In this document: piece after piece, positions 16,473 through 34,870 of the stretch
How the letters are laid out: the number at the start of each line of letters is the position of its first letter
Numbering within the stretch: the first letter of the stretch is position 1
Assembly (NCBI GenBank): GCA_963693285.1
Contig: OY848925.1
Location: forward strand, 6,550,932 to 6,614,931
Reading direction: 5' to 3'
Length of the DNA stretch: 64,000 nucleotides
Source of the DNA: Xestospongia muta
Taxonomy: Eukaryota > Porifera > Demospongiae > Haplosclerida > Petrosiidae
Made by a program: the position numbers and the translations under genes
Notes under the pieces: model-generated
The model's database searches: none
The model's input: the letters and a program-made list of their open reading frames with translations, nothing else
Told to the model about the DNA's origin: nothing

Positions 16473-17079
16473 AACAAAGGTCTACTGGAAGCTTTTAAAT
16501 AGTAAGATTTTGTGTTATCTCCTGAGTGATTGTAGACACACCTACTAAAAGAAGGGAAACTCCCTCGATGACTGACTTCGTACATGCTTGATCAACCAAA
16601 TGCCACAAAATAATATGAATGAAATACAGCAGAAAATTGCCTGGAGAGCCTGGATGTCTTTGATACTACAGTTAGTATATAGTACTGATATCAACAGACA
16701 GTGTTAGTTGGTAATTCAATTCAACCAACTGTTTTTTCTTGTTTTTTGTTTAATTAATATAGAAAAAAATACAAATATTTCCAGAACAGCAGTAATCACA
16801 ATCTAGTGATTGCTGTCATCATTACCAGCTGCAGGTACAACAATATTAGTGATACCAACACAAGATCTAAACCATTGTACCAATGTATGTCGCCATGATA
16901 TATTCTATAAAATTATTACAAAAATCTTTTACCAAACATTTCAAATTATTACCGTTGTCTGCTGTTCTGTTGTCATCTGGAGTATTTCACCATTGCAGCT
17001 GTTTGTATCATTAGTAACATTACCACCTACGAAAATATATGAACATAATATAATATATCACCTAAAGAGATTATTCCAA

Positions 17080-20000
17080 TTATTTACCTCTTGCTTGCTC
17101 TGTTGTTGGTGTCTGTTCAGCAGGTTCCTCTTCTCCGTCAGCTGGTAACCGATCCAGTGATGTCATGGAATTTCCAGTGGAGAGAGAAAAGTGAGATTGT
17201 TGAGGGGGTCTTCTCATCGGAACGTGGCCATGTTGGTCAAGTTCAGGAGGAGTAGGTGGATGAATTGAAAACTTAAAGATAAAAGATATACCAGCTGAAA
17301 TTAAATAATCTAAATATTTTTTGCATTTGCTGACCTGAGAAGCAATGGACCAAGCTGAACTGGGTCTTTGTAAACCGTAATTTTCTAATATCTTTACACA
17401 CTCAAAATGTCCTCTTTTGTGAGCATGATCACTTGGTTTTTCATTATTGTTATCTCTTTGACCACGATCAGCACCACGTCTGTATAATAGCATCATAACA
17501 ATGATAATAAATTATTACAAGTTTCTTAGTTAGATTTGTCTGAACAACCAATACTAAAAGATCGTAATATTTTTGATGGTACAATTGTTGCTATGATTGA
17601 CTCCATTTTGTCAAGTCAGAAAACTGGAGAGTTGGGAGAAGCTATGGTGCTGTTTAAAGATGATTACTGGAACTATACATCCCAAGCTATGATCTTTAGT
17701 ATTGGTTGTTCAGACAAAATAAAGTCTGTCATATCCTTTATCAATTATAATAGTGTAGTTTTTTGATACCTCAGCAATAGTTGTACAATACCAGGTTGAT
17801 TGGCGGCAGCTGCCCAATGAAGGGGAGTTGTACCAAGATTATCTGTTGCTTGAATATCACAACTATATAAATTGAGTGATTAGTTGGATCATCTGGAAAT
17901 ATTAAAATTTCTCTACCTTTTACAAGCTAGTAAAGCTCGGACACAATCTGCTGAGCTTTCAGCGCAAGCATAATGCAGAGGTGTCCTTCCTTTGACGTCC
18001 TTGAAATTAACTGCCAATGGACAAGTATCCAGTATAGCCTGTCCATTATTAGTTAGAAATATTAGTGTGTTATAACAATCTTACTTTAATGCATATTGGA
18101 GAGTAAGTAAGGACGGCATAGTTCAAAGGTGTACGTCCCTTTAAATCTTGAGAATTAACTTCAGAAGATGGTACAGAATTCAAGAGGATCTGAATGTGTT
18201 GTTGTTGCTCACACATCACTGCCCAATGTAATGGGACAAGACCTTCGTCATCCTATAAATAGCAATATAATAATACGATTTTAATTCATTGAGACTGTAA
18301 CTGACTGGTTTGTTTTCGATGCCAAATGTAGCATACTTGGACAGATTTTTCAAGCAGGCTATATTAGGGGTTTTCATGGCCCAATGAAAGACAGTTCTAT
18401 TCTGTGGATCACATATATGAACATTTGCTCTGTTCCTACAATATATTAGAATAATTATAACAGCAAGACTGTTTAAATACAGACTTTAGTAACACTTTAG
18501 CGACTTCAGGTTTAGCTTGATAGACTGCCCAGAGTAATGCTGTATGATGTGAATCATCCATTATATTGATGTCAGCTTCCATCTGAATCAATAACTAAAT
18601 TGATACAGACAATGTAAAGATAATTTTAAAGTTTGTCTCTAACCTCACACATTTTTGGCTGGTTTCCTAAGACAGCATACATAAGAGGAGTACGTCCACC
18701 GTGGTCTCTGTGATCCACACCATATTTCATGACCTGAAACAAATATCATGTGACTATCACATGATTATCATGTACAACTGACTAGCTTCTTCATATACGA
18801 GGACTTGACTCCTTCCATTGCACATAAATGTATTTCATGGTTGCTCAAATACTGATTGTCTTTCCTTAAAGGTACTGTGTTGTTTTCATTCAGTTGTCTT
18901 ACACCAGTCAAATAAACAGATGAAGCTTGGTTGTCATAGTAACCTGGAAGTTGTGGAGGAATTTGTTGTTGTGGATGTGGAATGGGTGGCAACAACCGAC
19001 GAGGCATATTTGCCTGTGGAATAAGATCTGACTCGTGTGTTATTGGGTTAAAATTAAGAGGTTGAAGTGCTCTCATTTGTCTCACTGATGTGTAAGGTAA
19101 CATAAAACGATTAAATTTGAAAACTATATCATTTTAAACTTACATTGTGGTTGTAGAGTTAGTCGTCCAGGTTTAAAATCTACATGAATTATATATATAA
19201 CGCATTATAGTTTATACTTATAGTCATTTTGTTAACGTACTAGGATCAAATGTATCTCTACTCTCTTCATCTGTGTCTGAATCATTACTGGTTGTTGTAT
19301 ATAGATTTTCAGCTGGACCACGATGTGGTGTATTAGATAAAGGTTTTATTAGTTGCTTAGGTGGTGACTGAGGCTTGTTGACTGATTTCTTGGTTCTTTT
19401 GGGGTTTTCTGATTTCCTTCGTCTCCTTTTTTGCTTTTTCTTGTCTTGAGATGAAGAAGATGACAGAGAAGAATTACTAACTCTTTTCTTTATATTATCA
19501 TCTCCAATACTAGCAGAGGAAAGTGGCAACGAGACATGATTAAAACTCTTTTCACATTCTCTTCCAGCTGCAGTTGCTACAGCACTAGCAGGAGAGGTTG
19601 GTGGTAGCGAAGGTATCACTTGAATTACTTTTGAACCAGCTGTTCTATGATTTTGAGGTGTTTTATTCAGCAAAACAGAATTAGATTGTGAATTTGTCTT
19701 GGTATCCATCTCCTTGTCGACTGTCCCTTTTAAAAGAACATTCTTTACAATGTCTTTGGTTTCTGGTTCTTTATTAACACGTTGTGGAGACTTTGCAAGA
19801 CCCAGCATAGAAGGTTTGTGAGATGGAGAAGGTAAACTATGAGGAATATCTTTTAATGGAGGAGGAGGACACTGGAGAGGTTTCACTGTCTCTATTTCAC
19901 TCTCTGAACTAGATTCTACAAATTAAAGATTACATTATATGTATTCTAATTGCAGTCACTTTTACCATTATCACTGGAAGACAAGACTAGTATTGCTGTT

Positions 20001-21851
20001 TTCTTATTGCTAGTCTTACTGGTACTCGTCAAAGGATCAGGAGAAGCCTTGTGATATAAAGACTGTAAGTAAAACTTTAAAATCAAATACTTACTTGAGG
20101 TAATGAAGTCTTTTTTAATGGTGTTATTGGCAGTAAAGTAATAGGTCTGATATTGCTTGGTTTCTGAATGGTTAACTTGGCTGAGTTCTGACTGATGTCA
20201 GGTTTTGGAAGCGTAGTTAGTTCAGTTGGTTTCTGGTTGGTTGAAAGAACAGGTTTCTGACCCACATCATTGACTGGATGAACAGATTTCTGACCCACAT
20301 CATTGACTGGATGAACAGGTGTCTGACTTGTATTATTAATTGGAATAACAGGTTTCTGACCCACATCATTGACTGGATGAACAGGTGTCTGACTTGTATT
20401 GTTAATTGGAATAACAGGTTTATCTGGTGTCTGCTCTGTATCATTAATTTTTTCTACTTCCTTATCAACTGGAAGATCAGGCATGTTCAGACTTTCATTC
20501 CTACAAGTAATTAAATTATTTATAAATGAAGTTTGAAATAAACAGATTATACTTACTTTGCCATGACAGCTGGACTAGTGGACTTTGATAACATTTGTGC
20601 TTCTATTTGCTGTAGCTTAGACACCATTTCTTGAGATTTTGTAGTTAACTTTTCATATTTTTTATCACCAATCATGACAGACGAGCTACTTGTTACTTCT
20701 AGGACAGAGTTAGCATCAACACCACATTCTTGAGCAATGGTTTTCTTCAACTGCTCAATTATGGCCATATTTTTTCCAAGTGAAGTAGACAATGATGGCA
20801 CAGTAACTGGTGAAGAATAATTCTTGCAAAATTTAAATGTTTGACAAAACTGCAAACATTTTTTCACAGTTGTAAAATTTGCTTTATCCATTGGAACAGT
20901 AGCGACTAAAACTGTACGACAGTTACCAAAAAAACTCGGATACAACAACTGAGTAAGCGGAGATGATAAACACACTTCTGAGCCTTTTTGTATATTACCA
21001 GAGCTCACTTCAGCTAACGCTGTATGCAATGCTGCCAATCCAACATCATCACATGTAGAAGGATCATTGTAATGGGTTTGTATGCAATGTCCTGCTAAAT
21101 CTACAATAGTAATATGAGATGCAACAATTTGAGAAGTCTGTAGATCCTTTGAACTGTTCATAAACTCAATGTTATATTGAAATATAGCGTGTGTGCTATG
21201 TGGTTTGTATTGCTGAAGTGGGTTTGCTGTTGGTTGTTTGATTTCTAAATTCTTGTTTTGTTTGATAGTTCCTGTTGCATTTCTCATGAGATGTGCTTTC
21301 TCGACTAGCTTTACGACATCTTGAACAGAAGAAAGAGGTTGTTGAGCTGCCTCTGGTATGAAATAAATACCGTCACTTAACTCTGTGACCTTCATATTTC
21401 TCTTCTTTGTGTCTAGAAGATCAGCCACTCTTCCATCATTGTACACATGGTAGAAACTACCAATGACTGAAGCAACTGCCTCTTTCCTTTTCAAATTAAC
21501 TTCCATCAGCTGCTCCATACATCGCACTATAATCCCTCTTGCTTCTGAGTTGACTCGAGACTGTCCTGCAGTACCCATCACAGTATGTGTCTTACCAGTA
21601 TATGGCAACCCATAAACTAATATAGTTACATTGTGACCATTTAGTACATCCTCAACCCACTCTGATAGACTCTCTGAATAAAATTCTGCATGAGATGCAG
21701 ATTCTCCTAGTATTCTGTCCACTTTGAATTGGTTTTCTTGTGATTCACCTACCAAAGTTTGTCCATCATCCTCAATGTGCCAAGCTTTCTCTTCTTTGCA
21801 AGGTTTACATCTCAATACCAATTTTTGGGCTGCAGAAATGCCAGAAAACAT
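17080..21851 (-). CDS. Kinesin-motor / ankyrin-repeat fusion protein
   Basis: The first exon (about 20,556-21,851, some 430 residues) is a divergent kinesin motor: P-loop GLPYTGKTHTVMG, switch II DLAGHC and ILVYGLPYTG, with LTQLLYPSFFGNCRTVLVATV near its end. It joins in phase (AA|GTAAGT to G|AAT) to a Pro/Thr-rich repeat exon (20,095-20,500), then Ser/Lys-rich linker exons (about 19,230-20,060), a proline-rich exon, and seven or so ankyrin repeats from about 18,870 to 17,330 (NHEIHLCAMEGV, DHGGRTPLMYAV, GRTPLNYAVL, GRTPLHYACAES, GTTPLHWAAAAN). The junctions I checked keep one frame, so I treat this as one gene of about 1,300 residues. The C-terminus may continue through an alternative donor at about 17,085 into exons at 16,800-17,030. 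I know no named family with this architecture; inversin-like proteins share the ankyrin style only. Confidence 0.8.
20222..20430 (-). repeat. In-frame repeats in the kinesin-ankyrin linker
   Basis: Alternating units encode HPVNDVGQKPVI and PINNTSQTPV. The DNA units of 30-36 bp are nearly identical, which points to recent slippage inside a coding exon. Confidence 0.85.
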
Positions 21852-21989
21852 TTTGTTTACAATTTAAGTGATAAGGGTGGTGCTCAAATTGGAGGTGGGG
21901 CTCAATAATAGAGGTGGGGCTGCTATAGTATTATTATATTATTAACTACCGGTATTGAGTAAGCAGTAGCTCGCGTGCTGATAAAAACT

Positions 21990-23456
21990 ATGTCAATTGT
22001 TGTTAACATTCCTACTTGGATTGAAGAGAACAAGTCTTCTTTCTTACCTCCAGTCTGCAACAAGTTGATGTAAGTATTTTTCAGTATAAGAGCGATAATT
22101 AGGGAAGTCTACAGTTACAATAACCAATTACTCATAGCTAGCATGGCTTCTTGTAGCTAGCCAGCTGGAGGAGACAACAGCTTCCTACACTGACAATATT
22201 TCCCTTGTTTTTCTCACTGTCATAACATTCTTCTCTTGTGGTTCTCTTATATTAAGGCACGGGGATGGTCAGTTAAAGATCATGTATATTGGTGGTCCTA
22301 ATCAACGTAAGGACTACCATATCGATGAAGGAGAAGAAGTAAATAAATTCATATCATTGTCATGGTATTAGAGTAATGTCTTTCTCTCTGATAGTTTTTC
22401 TACCAGTGTCAAGGTGATATGATACTGAAAGTAATTGAGAAAGGTGTCCATAAAGATGTTGTTATCAAAGAAGGCGAAGTAAGTTGTTTAATAAATAAAT
22501 CTAGTATCGTGATGCTTCAGGTTTTCTTGTTGCCAAGTCTTGTGCCTCATTCTCCTCAACGTTATGAAAATACCGTCGGACTTGTAAGCCTGAATTCAGT
22601 TTGTTTGTGTTGCTATGGCAACTGATTGTAGGTGATGGAGAGGGAAAGGTCAATGGATGAGATAGATGGACTACGATATTATATCGATGGGACAACGGAC
22701 ATTTTGTGGGAGGAATGGTTTCATTGTTATGATCTTGGGACACAATTAGGACCCTTAATTAAAAAGTAGATAATTATGATTATATGAATGGTTGATCGTA
22801 TTGTTTTAGATTTTTTGCTTCTGATGAGTACAAAGCAGGTCTACCACCTCCTGGTATGTAGAATAGTGTTTTTAATGTGTAGAGATTTATTTTGTCTCAA
22901 GGAAAAGTGTTTCCACCTCCTCCTGTTGTACTGGACACAACTAGCTCTTTAATGCAGCCGTTTAGTCTTAAAAAGGTTCATATTATTATGTAATTGTAGC
23001 TTTGAAATTGTGTTTTTAGTGGCTAGAAGATAATGCTGATGAAATCAAAGTTAATGGTAGCAAGTTACTGTTTGAAAATGATGGAGAATTTAAGGTACAT
23101 CTTATGTTCAATGAAAAGATATTTACAATTCTTATCATTTCAGTATTGTGTTTGGGGAGAGGGGACAATGGAAGAAGGTCAAAACCCAGGTGAAACGTTC
23201 ATCTGGCAACTGGTTAGTCCAGTTTAAAACTTGTTTTTATAAGCTGTTACAGGAAGGTGAAGCTGATGTAAGCTGTGATCGAGGCACAGCTATATTGGGA
23301 CCACAAGACTGTGTCCTGATTAAAGCTGGAGAAAAGTAAGTGAATAAAAAATGATGAATTTTATTTTGGTATGCTAGATTCTCCATCAAGAGAAAAACTG
23401 GTGCAATTGGTATTACTGTCACAACTGATCCACTAGCTAACAAATCTATATCCTGA
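21990..23456 (+). CDS. HAAO: 3-hydroxyanthranilate 3,4-dioxygenase
   Basis: About nine exons. The protein starts [27 protein letters not shown] and continues with [72 protein letters not shown] and [13 protein letters not shown]. These match human HAAO closely, including the iron-binding His and Glu in DYHIDEGEE and the second His in VPHSPQR. The C-terminal half is the degenerate second cupin of the monomeric animal enzyme and includes QPFSLKKWLEDN, ending DPLANKSIS. The enzyme converts 3-hydroxyanthranilate to the quinolinate precursor in the kynurenine pathway (cytosol). Its start is 138 bp from the divergent kinesin-ankyrin start. Confidence 0.95.
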
Positions 23457-23589
23457 CAATGTATTCCGAGAAAACTTGTGTTCTGTGAATATAATTAATA
23501 TGATTTGTATTTTTTTAGAAAAGCTAATAAATAAAATATTATAAACTAGCAATCATTGTAATTTCCAATTACTTCTCGCTGACACTATT

Positions 23590-24036
23590 CTATTTAAGTT
23601 TCTTCCACCGTGGTACTTCTTCAACCCCTGTCATTAAACTCATAATGAACTCAAACACCAGAGAACATATCACCCAAAAAGGCGCATACTCTAATGTTAT
23701 AACTCCATATAAGTTGTAATTGTAGTGAGAATAATCCCACGAATTAGCACCAAACGATTTCAACAATACACCCCAAGAGAATTCCCACGCGTAAGTAATC
23801 AATACATATGCCATTATTCGAAATATCAAAGAGATATCATGATTGATAAGATAAAAGTAGACTGGTTCAGCAATTAAAAATGTCCCCAAGCCGTAAATCA
23901 GAAAAGACCAGAGTGATGAGTGTCCAGTTAGGGTCAGATCACCTGATTCACACCACTTCCATAAACTAGTGAATAATACTTCAATAAAGATACCATGAAC
24001 ACTCCAAAAATAGAGCCTTTGTTTCCAAGGCAACAT
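23590..24036 (-). CDS. TMEM229B: TMEM229-like membrane protein
   Basis: A single exon of 148 residues with four or five hydrophobic segments. WSVHGIFIEVLFTSLW near the N-terminus, LIYGLGTFLIAEPVYF, YVLITYAWEFSWGVLL and WDYSHYNYNLYGVITLEYAPFW match the pattern of TMEM229A/B (the family also called putative ABC-transporter type IV). Function is unknown. The start lies 68 bp from the divergent MED9 start. Confidence 0.85.
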   Translation of the reverse strand: MLPWKQRLYFWSVHGIFIEVLFTSLWKWCESGDLTLTGHSSLWSFLIYGLGTFLIAEPVYFYLINHDISLIFRIMAYVLITYAWEFSWGVLLKSFGANSWDYSHYNYNLYGVITLEYAPFWVICSLVFEFIMSLMTGVEEVPRWKKLK

Positions 24037-24104
24037 GCTTTATGAAAGTCCAATAACGCCCACGCACACAAATATTCAATTAAAAGTAGCCACGCCTCTT
24101 TACC

Positions 24105-24576
24105 ATGGCAGCTCCAAACACTGCTACAAGTACGACAAAAACTACAGAACTATCTGATGCAGAATTTCGCGCTACGTTCTCCATCCTTCCCCATGTTCTT
24201 AAACTGACAAAGTCACTCTACAACAATGCCGACACTCAGACCATCCACCAAACAGTATGTCCTCCTCACTTACCAGTTGATATATTAAATACTTGTGACT
24301 CATCTTAGCTACTGGGATTGTTACATTACTTATTTTATTTATATGTTATGTGTAGTCTGTAGAACTTAACGCTCAGCTTCAAAAATGTCATCAGGTAGTT
24401 GATGCAACCACTGCATTAAATCTCTCTCCTCATGAACAAATTCTACTATTGGAGAAGAAAAAACATTTATTAAAAGAGAAAAGGTTAGTAATACTTACTC
24501 TCTCATGTTAACATGTCTCCTCTCCTTTAGCTCCTTAATAACACAATTTAAAGATATGGACATATTAATAAACTGA
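24105..24576 (+). CDS. MED9: Mediator complex subunit 9
   Basis: Three exons (24105-24254, 24356-24483, 24531-24576) encode about 107 residues. FSILPHVLKLTKSLYNN followed by NLSPHEQILLLEKKKHLLKEK resembles the MED9 core: an 'FLP' segment, then two helices with a 'LSPEQQ' turn. MED9 is a small subunit of the Mediator middle module in the nucleus. The match is short, so the call depends on this pattern and the right length. It is convergent with RSPH9 (74 bp between stops). Confidence 0.75.
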
Positions 24577-24650
24577 GTTATAATTAAATAATTAATTTAA
24601 TTAAAAACCCCTATAATAATCATTTAATAATTATTACTTAGAGAGTTGGT

Positions 24651-25717
24651 TCACAACATAAAGAGAAGGTCCATGTTCTTTTCACCAGTGCCTGAGTAGA
24701 AATAGCCAAACTGAGGTGTGTCAGGAATATGATATGCCACTAGACCAAACCATTTATGATTTCTTAGAGTTAACACAGCACCACCATCATCACATTGTAA
24801 GCTCCATGAACCTAGGAATGGATAAATGAACTTAATGGATGGATGTTTAAATAAATGGAGGGAAAGAGAGAGGGATATGATTACCTTTAGGGATATCTTG
24901 GTCAATGCTATCAAGAAAGTCGATGGAGTTAGTTATTGTCTACAAAAAAGATCTAACTGCTTCATTTATACAGTAATTTTACCTTGTTGCCATCTTCTTC
25001 CACAGGTTCCTTAAAGTGATAATAATAGTTGAGTTGTTTAGCTTCACCTAAAGTCAGGCCTATGTTATAGTAATACAATGTGCATTAAGCTACTGTAAAG
25101 TACCTTGAAACATTTTGTTTAATATTACTTCATGGAGAGGTGTTCTAATGTAAGCTCCCCTGGGAACTACAGCTGTTTCATCATCTATTCGTGCTACTAC
25201 AGCTGCCAGACGATCCTCTTCTTTCATTTCAACCTGGGTAAAGGGGTAGCATAGACTATTTGTCTTTGTAATACTTACTGTTGTTGTTTTTTCCTCTTCT
25301 CCTTCTCCCTCTCCCACACGATTTGTCACTTTATGTTCAGCAATGTAGGAGGGGTCACCAGTAAATCGACCTTGTAAACGTGTTGACTTTACACGTAAAC
25401 CCTCGTCAACATGAGGCAAAAGGTTCCACTCCATACAGTCATGACTAAAGAGAGAGGATGGAAGTTGGTAAATATTGGTGTAATACTAACCTGTACAGTG
25501 CCTTTCGACCTCTTATTTCATCCCGTCCAATACCATGTATTATGTAATAGTCATTTTTAATCCCTCTAATAATTCCCCAAAACTTGACACGATGAAACTT
25601 GTACTGTTGTTGGACAAGTACAAGTGAAGATTGCAAACTGGCCTTCTTTTCTACACTCAATATAATTCCACTAGAACTGAGATGATCTAAATTTTGCGGG
25701 AGTCCCTCACTGTCCAT
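24651..25717 (-). CDS. RSPH9: Radial spoke head protein 9
   Basis: Five or so exons encode about 270 residues. The N-terminus MDSEGLPQNLDHLSSSG, then FHRVKFWGIIRGIKNDYYI, RKALYRLDC, EWNLLPHVDE, GRFTGDPSYIAEH, AVVPRGAYIRTPL, LGEAKQLNYYYHFKEPVE, DQDIPKGSWSLQ and the end GYFYSGTGEKNMDLLFML all line up with human RSPH9. The protein is part of the radial spoke head of motile cilia and flagella, fitting choanocytes and larval cilia. It is divergent from the ACAP-like gene with 290 bp between. Confidence 0.95.
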
Positions 25718-26007
25718 ATTTGTCTAATGAAAAAAGAGGAAAGCTAATCTAATGGTTACAGTGGGAAATCAACCTTTTTTGATGTTCAGAAATAGTAACC
25801 ATAGTAACGAGCCACACCCAGAATAGATAAATGGGTACCACGTGTACTTTAACTTACAACTCCACCTCTGAATCCTTACAGTTCTTTATTTGCATAGCTT
25901 TCGCGGCCTGCCTACAGTCATAATATTGTGTGACACACCACGCAAGCAGAGTAGACGTTTTATTTCTAACAGACCATTTGTACTCAGAACTCTCAAGATC
26001 ATCAACA

Positions 26008-31713
<5,706 letters not shown>

Positions 31714-32310
31714 AATATTATTAATTGTTAGACTTTGTTTGTCTCTTGTGTTTTATCTAATTAATTCTTTTTATATCAACGTACACTTATACATGAACAG
31801 TATATATTATCATATATTATATTATTATTATTTAAATATTGTTAACACCATCTGATCAATTGTTATTAGTAATTTAGTATTGAATTATTGAAGCAGCAAA
31901 AACACAGTAGAGAACATATTATTAGACAACATGTAAAGACAGTAGTCTAATGATGTCTGTTTCTTTGAGAGAGGGGTTGGTATGTTTGACTATATAGAGA
32001 CATTTACTTTGATGCAAATTTTATATATTTAGATTCTAAATTAAATGACAGAAATGGTCTAATTTAAGTATAACGTTTCAATGGAGAATTACTGCCAAGC
32101 CTCTTTATATAACACAACTCAATTTTCCTGCCAAATTGGCTACAAAATTGATAAATGTTCCAATATACTTAATTTTGTCAATGAAAATAACTTACCATGT
32201 CTTCATATGATCTGATTTATCATTAGTTCTTTTATGGTATATTTTACATTCTTATTAACTACAGTATAAGTGCTAATAAGACGTTATGACAACATGGTAT
32301 TAGCTGTTGG
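31714..32310. other. Intergenic spacer before the Notch-ligand array
   Basis: AT-rich sequence with no supported exon, RNA gene or long repeat. The array homology begins at about 32,311, where similarity to 62,175 onward starts. Confidence 0.7.
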
Positions 32311-32483
32311 CATCCAAGTTAAGTCTACAGAATGTATCATTATAACCATTCATGGTAGAATATCCGTAGTACGTGCAAAGTTTACTGTGGCTTCCTGTGT
32401 GGGAGTGATGAAACATAAAAGGGAGTGATGTCAGAATTGTCATTATTTGCAATTTTTGTACATTTGGTGCAAGCTCAGTTAGA
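32311..32483 (+). promoter_or_regulatory. Conserved upstream region of type I ligand gene I-1
   Basis: This 173-bp block is nearly identical to 62,175-62,341 ahead of I-3. Both contain GTGGCTTCCTGTGT, an inverted ETS-type GGAA site, about 90 bp before the ATG. The block probably carries the promoter and 5' UTR. Confidence 0.5.
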
Positions 32484-34696
32484 ATGATAAAACTTATCTT
32501 ACTAGTTTGTATTCAGCTCCTGCTATTATGTGAAGTAAGTTCTACTGTTACTAATAATGGTTTCCTAATTCATCTTTTCTTTTAACTATAGCATCTTCAA
32601 GCTCAAACATATCGTTTGGAGTTACAATTGTATACTTACAGTAACCCTAATAGTTGGAATGATCAACAGATTTGTTGTGATATAGGTAGCATCTCAAAAA
32701 CCTGTTATGCTCCGTGTGAAACAATGTTCACTATCTGTTTACGAACTGGTAATACTAGTCACACTGATGATTCTTGTCCGTGGTCAAATCATATTAAAAA
32801 TTCAGGAATAGTTAGTGGAGGAGATAATTTGACATTTACAGATTCTGTAGGTACTCTCAGTAATCCTATTGTATTTGAGGGCAACAGTATTCCTCAGGTA
32901 AAAAAAAAATTAGTGAAAATTAAAATACCAATCATTTCTGTTCTTAGGTTGGAGTACAAGTATATTTCAAAGTAGAAGATAATGATTTAGGATGCTTTGA
33001 TGATGATCTGTGCCAAAATGTTGTTGATCTTATTGATAAGATATTCGTAGAAGTTCCCTTGGTAACAAGTACCATGACGACTTCACAGGAATACTCAGGG
33101 GACAACGGTGTAGCCACTATAAACCTCAGTTATAAATTAGTCTGTGCTAACAATAATTATTATGGGGTTGACTGTTCTGTCTTTTGTGAACCTCAAGATA
33201 ATGATACTGGACATTATACATGTAATCCTATCACTGGTGCTAAAGAATGTCTACCAGGGTTTGTTAATCCTAGTACAAATTGTATTTGTACTGCTAGCAA
33301 TCCTAACTGCTTATTAACCAGTACAACTGTAGAGAAAACAAGCATTCAACCTATTTCTACTATTCAGACTGGTATTCCACCTGGTTCAACTAGTCAGATT
33401 GGTATAGCTATTATAACAACATCCATTGGAATAGCAAAGACACCAGAAATATCGGCTGTGATCATTACTACTTCATCAATAACTACAAAATTAACCCAAA
33501 CATTAATTAGTACAAGTCTTGATCTCACAGTCACTGGAAAAAGTTCGCATGTAAATGTGCAAACAATAGGTGGATTGTCACCAAGTACAATACTTGATCC
33601 CACAATTGTTGGAGGAGGTAATGAATAAATAATAAGGCCACACCTTCCTGTCTATATAAGATACTGCATTGTATGACATCTATGATCAATTATAAAACCT
33701 ATGACCTTAATGTGTTAATGTGCAACATTTCTTTCTCCTTTTACAGGAGCACCTGGTGATACACAAGTCATCATTGGTATCGTTTTGGCTACCTTATTTG
33801 TCTTGTTACTAATTGGTGCAACGATAATTATATTTGCCCTCTTAATATCCCGAGGGAGAAGACTTGCAAAGACCGGCTCATTGCCAGGTTAGTGTATGTA
33901 TAATATAATTTATAACTATAGTACAACACCTATATTTATTTCATAACACTCGATGATGTTGTGGTTATCTGTAATTGGTTATTGTTTAATTCAATTTTCC
34001 TTTCATCCAGGTGCAGTCAATGGCACACTCTCAAATCATTATTATTCATCGGTTAAAGATCCTGAGTTAAAGGGAGTGAAATCACTAGACAATCCTATGT
34101 ACGGAGGAGAACCAGATAATATAGATCAGAAAACAATTAATGAACATACTTATGAATACCTATCAACTCCTGCAACTAATGTATTAAGTAGTGGAAGTTA
34201 TGAAGATATGCATCCTGGTAATGAGCGTATCAGTCCCACTCAATATGGTACTTTATATGAGACTCCGTTTGACGGAGCTAAACTTGAAAAAGACCAAGAC
34301 AACACACAGCCTTCAATTGATATTCATTTAGATAACGAGCTCTATGGTTCTGTTGGACTAACTAATAAAGAGATGTATGAAGTTCCTTTGGACAGTCATC
34401 CACAAGATTATGAAGAAGCTGTCTTTAGTCCAACTAATACAGTTGACTCCAAACAGAGTTATACCCTGCAGAATGCTCTGTATTCTCAAGGCAAGAGAGC
34501 TTCTAGTCCCACAGATTATGAGGAACCAGTTGTTAGTCCTAGTCCAGTAGGTAGACAAGAAGACAACATTTATGTCTCAATGAATTATTCTGATAACACA
34601 TGTACAGTACCTGTTGAGCCAACTTCAGCTGAAGAATTTACAATTTATGAAATACCCAAACAAGCCAATAAACATGATCTGCCATGGAAGAAATAA
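32484..34696 (+). CDS. Delta-like Notch ligand, type I (I-1; MNNL-DSL, no EGF)
   Basis: Five exons: 32484-32534 (signal peptide MIKLILLVCIQLLLLCE), 32592-32897, 32948-33617, 33747-33887 and 34011-34696. Exon 2 and the start of exon 3 form an MNNL/C2-like domain ([46 protein letters not shown]). Exon 3 continues with a DSL domain (LSYKLVCANNNYYGVDCSVFC, GHYTCN, CLPGF) and a Ser/Thr-rich stalk. Exon 4 is the TM (VIIGIVLATLFVLLLIGA) with a stop-transfer SRGRR. Exon 5 is a 228-residue tail with NPMYGG and many YE-x-P motifs. There are no EGF repeats. It should bind Notch in trans through MNNL-DSL. This is the only complete type I gene with its own tail in the window. Confidence 0.88.
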
Positions 34697-34870
34697 ATTT
34701 AATTATTGAACAGTAAAAATTTAATAATATTATTATTACTAATAAAATGAGAAAGCATATACAATATATGGTATAATTGAAATCCAAGAAACCTTTAAAT
34801 GCACTGATTACTTCTATATCAATTTTGACTTCTGTTATTGTTTCTCTCCAGTTAGTCTGAAGAGTTGACA

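Noticed and set aside
17536..17766. 76-residue plus-strand frame
   Set aside because: It lies in an intron of the kinesin-ankyrin gene, resembles no family and is in the opposite strand to the coding exons.
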